Assembly: GCA_046295975.1 (NCBI GenBank)
Contig: JBKBMG010000019.1
Span: forward strand, 23,351 to 87,350
Reading direction: 5' to 3'
DNA from: UBA2357 sp046295975
GTDB taxonomy: Bacteria; Pseudomonadota; Gammaproteobacteria; Burkholderiales; Rhodocyclaceae
Length of the DNA: 64,000 nucleotides
Numbering within the stretch: position 1 is the first letter of the stretch; the number at the start of each line of letters is the position of its first letter. Below are positions 60,717 through 64,000 of this stretch, in pieces. The position numbers and the translations under genes are program-made. The notes below the pieces were generated by a model. The model was given only the letters and a program-made list of their open reading frames with translations. It ran no database searches and was not told the origin of the DNA.

Positions 60717-60794
60717 GAGCCAACCGCCTGAGCCAACCGCCTGAGCCAACTCGCTCGACCAACTCGCTCGACCAACTTGCTGGACCGACTCCCA
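60717..60794. repeat. Six degenerate 13-bp tandem repeats
   Basis: Consecutive 13-mers GAGCCAACCGCCT (twice), GAGCCAACTCGCT, CGACCAACTCGCT, CGACCAACTTGCT and a more diverged last copy. They drift steadily from left to right, as expected for slippage followed by mutation, and lie about 20 bp upstream of the putative promoter of the WGR gene. Confidence 0.75.
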
Positions 60795-60813
60795 AGCCGA
60801 GAAAAATGCCAAC

Positions 60814-60822
60814 TGATACAAT
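60814..60822 (+). promoter_or_regulatory. Extended -10 promoter candidate for the WGR gene
   Basis: TGATACAAT is an extended -10 element (TGn then TACAAT at 60817) 128 bp before the WGR-protein ATG. No good -35 box is seen at standard spacing. Confidence 0.35.
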
Positions 60823-60950
60823 CTGCGCGTCATTGTGCCCGCAACGCCGGGCACTGCCCGCGCTCTCTGGTCCGTCTGAAGACTGGTTTGGCGGGTCCGG
60901 CTCGCTCACCCCGATGGTGTTTGTTTGTCGTATCAACAGGGAAAATCCTC

Positions 60951-64000
<3,050 letters not shown>

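Noticed and set aside
60717..60794. CRISPR-like array
   Set aside because: The units are 13 bp, contiguous, without spacers, and no cas gene is in the window.

Overview
The window is about 64 kb of GC-rich, gene-dense DNA from a Gram-negative bacterium. Gene content (TonB receptors, FecI/FecR cassettes, creBCD, a ynbABCD-like lipid cluster, GGDEF/EAL proteins, an E. coli-like qorR/qorB pair) and CCGTTCG...GAGC...TCGAAG palindromes point to a betaproteobacterium, most likely Rhodocyclales (Azoarcus/Thauera-like). That placement is inference. No rRNA, tRNA, CRISPR array, integrase or transposase was seen.

Layout: 1-240 is the end of a class I glutamine amidotransferase. 232-6503 (minus) is a biotin operon bioA-bioF-bioD-bioB with a cytochrome P450 last. 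6721-14391 is c-di-GMP and phosphorelay signalling: a PAS-GGDEF cyclase, a divergent DUF917 protein, and a histidine kinase / response regulator / REC-GAF-GGDEF-EAL operon. 14625-17466 holds a TauE/SafE permease, a divergent azoreductase/LysR pair and a DUF3096 peptide. 17523-20426 is an rtcB RNA-ligase locus with a structured, terminator-bearing leader and two unrecognised downstream genes. 20608-23188 has a DUF2135 protein and the qorR/qorB pair.

23265-32622 is an iron-uptake island: TonB receptor, binding protein, permease, ATPase and DUF2218 protein, with a PfeRS-like two-component system and Fur-like boxes. Divergent from it is a DUF2975/XRE pair followed by a protein with a TonB-like membrane anchor. 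32705-32822 is a 118-bp palindromic element. 32914-34704 is a GspE/PilB-type ATPase. 34817-41080 (minus) is a phospholipid cluster matching E. coli ynbA-ynbC-ynbD-ynbB with an added acyltransferase and membrane protein. 41363-46502 is creBCD plus a translationally coupled NagZ-like hydrolase, with a five-fold 11-bp-phased cre-tag array before creD.

46636-60364 carries three consecutive FecI sigma / FecR anti-sigma / STN-TonB receptor cassettes, each behind a Fur-like box; the second also has a DUF423 protein. A decayed azurin fragment lies between the first two. The window ends inside a large WGR-domain protein (60951 onward) whose linker is encoded by ten GAGACC repeats.

The likeliest places for something undescribed are the rtcB locus, the TonB-like anchored protein, the P450 in the biotin operon, and the creBCD-hydrolase unit with its extended operator. 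Start codons were chosen by ribosome-binding sites, overlaps and family fit; families were recognised by motif and memory, with no database search.
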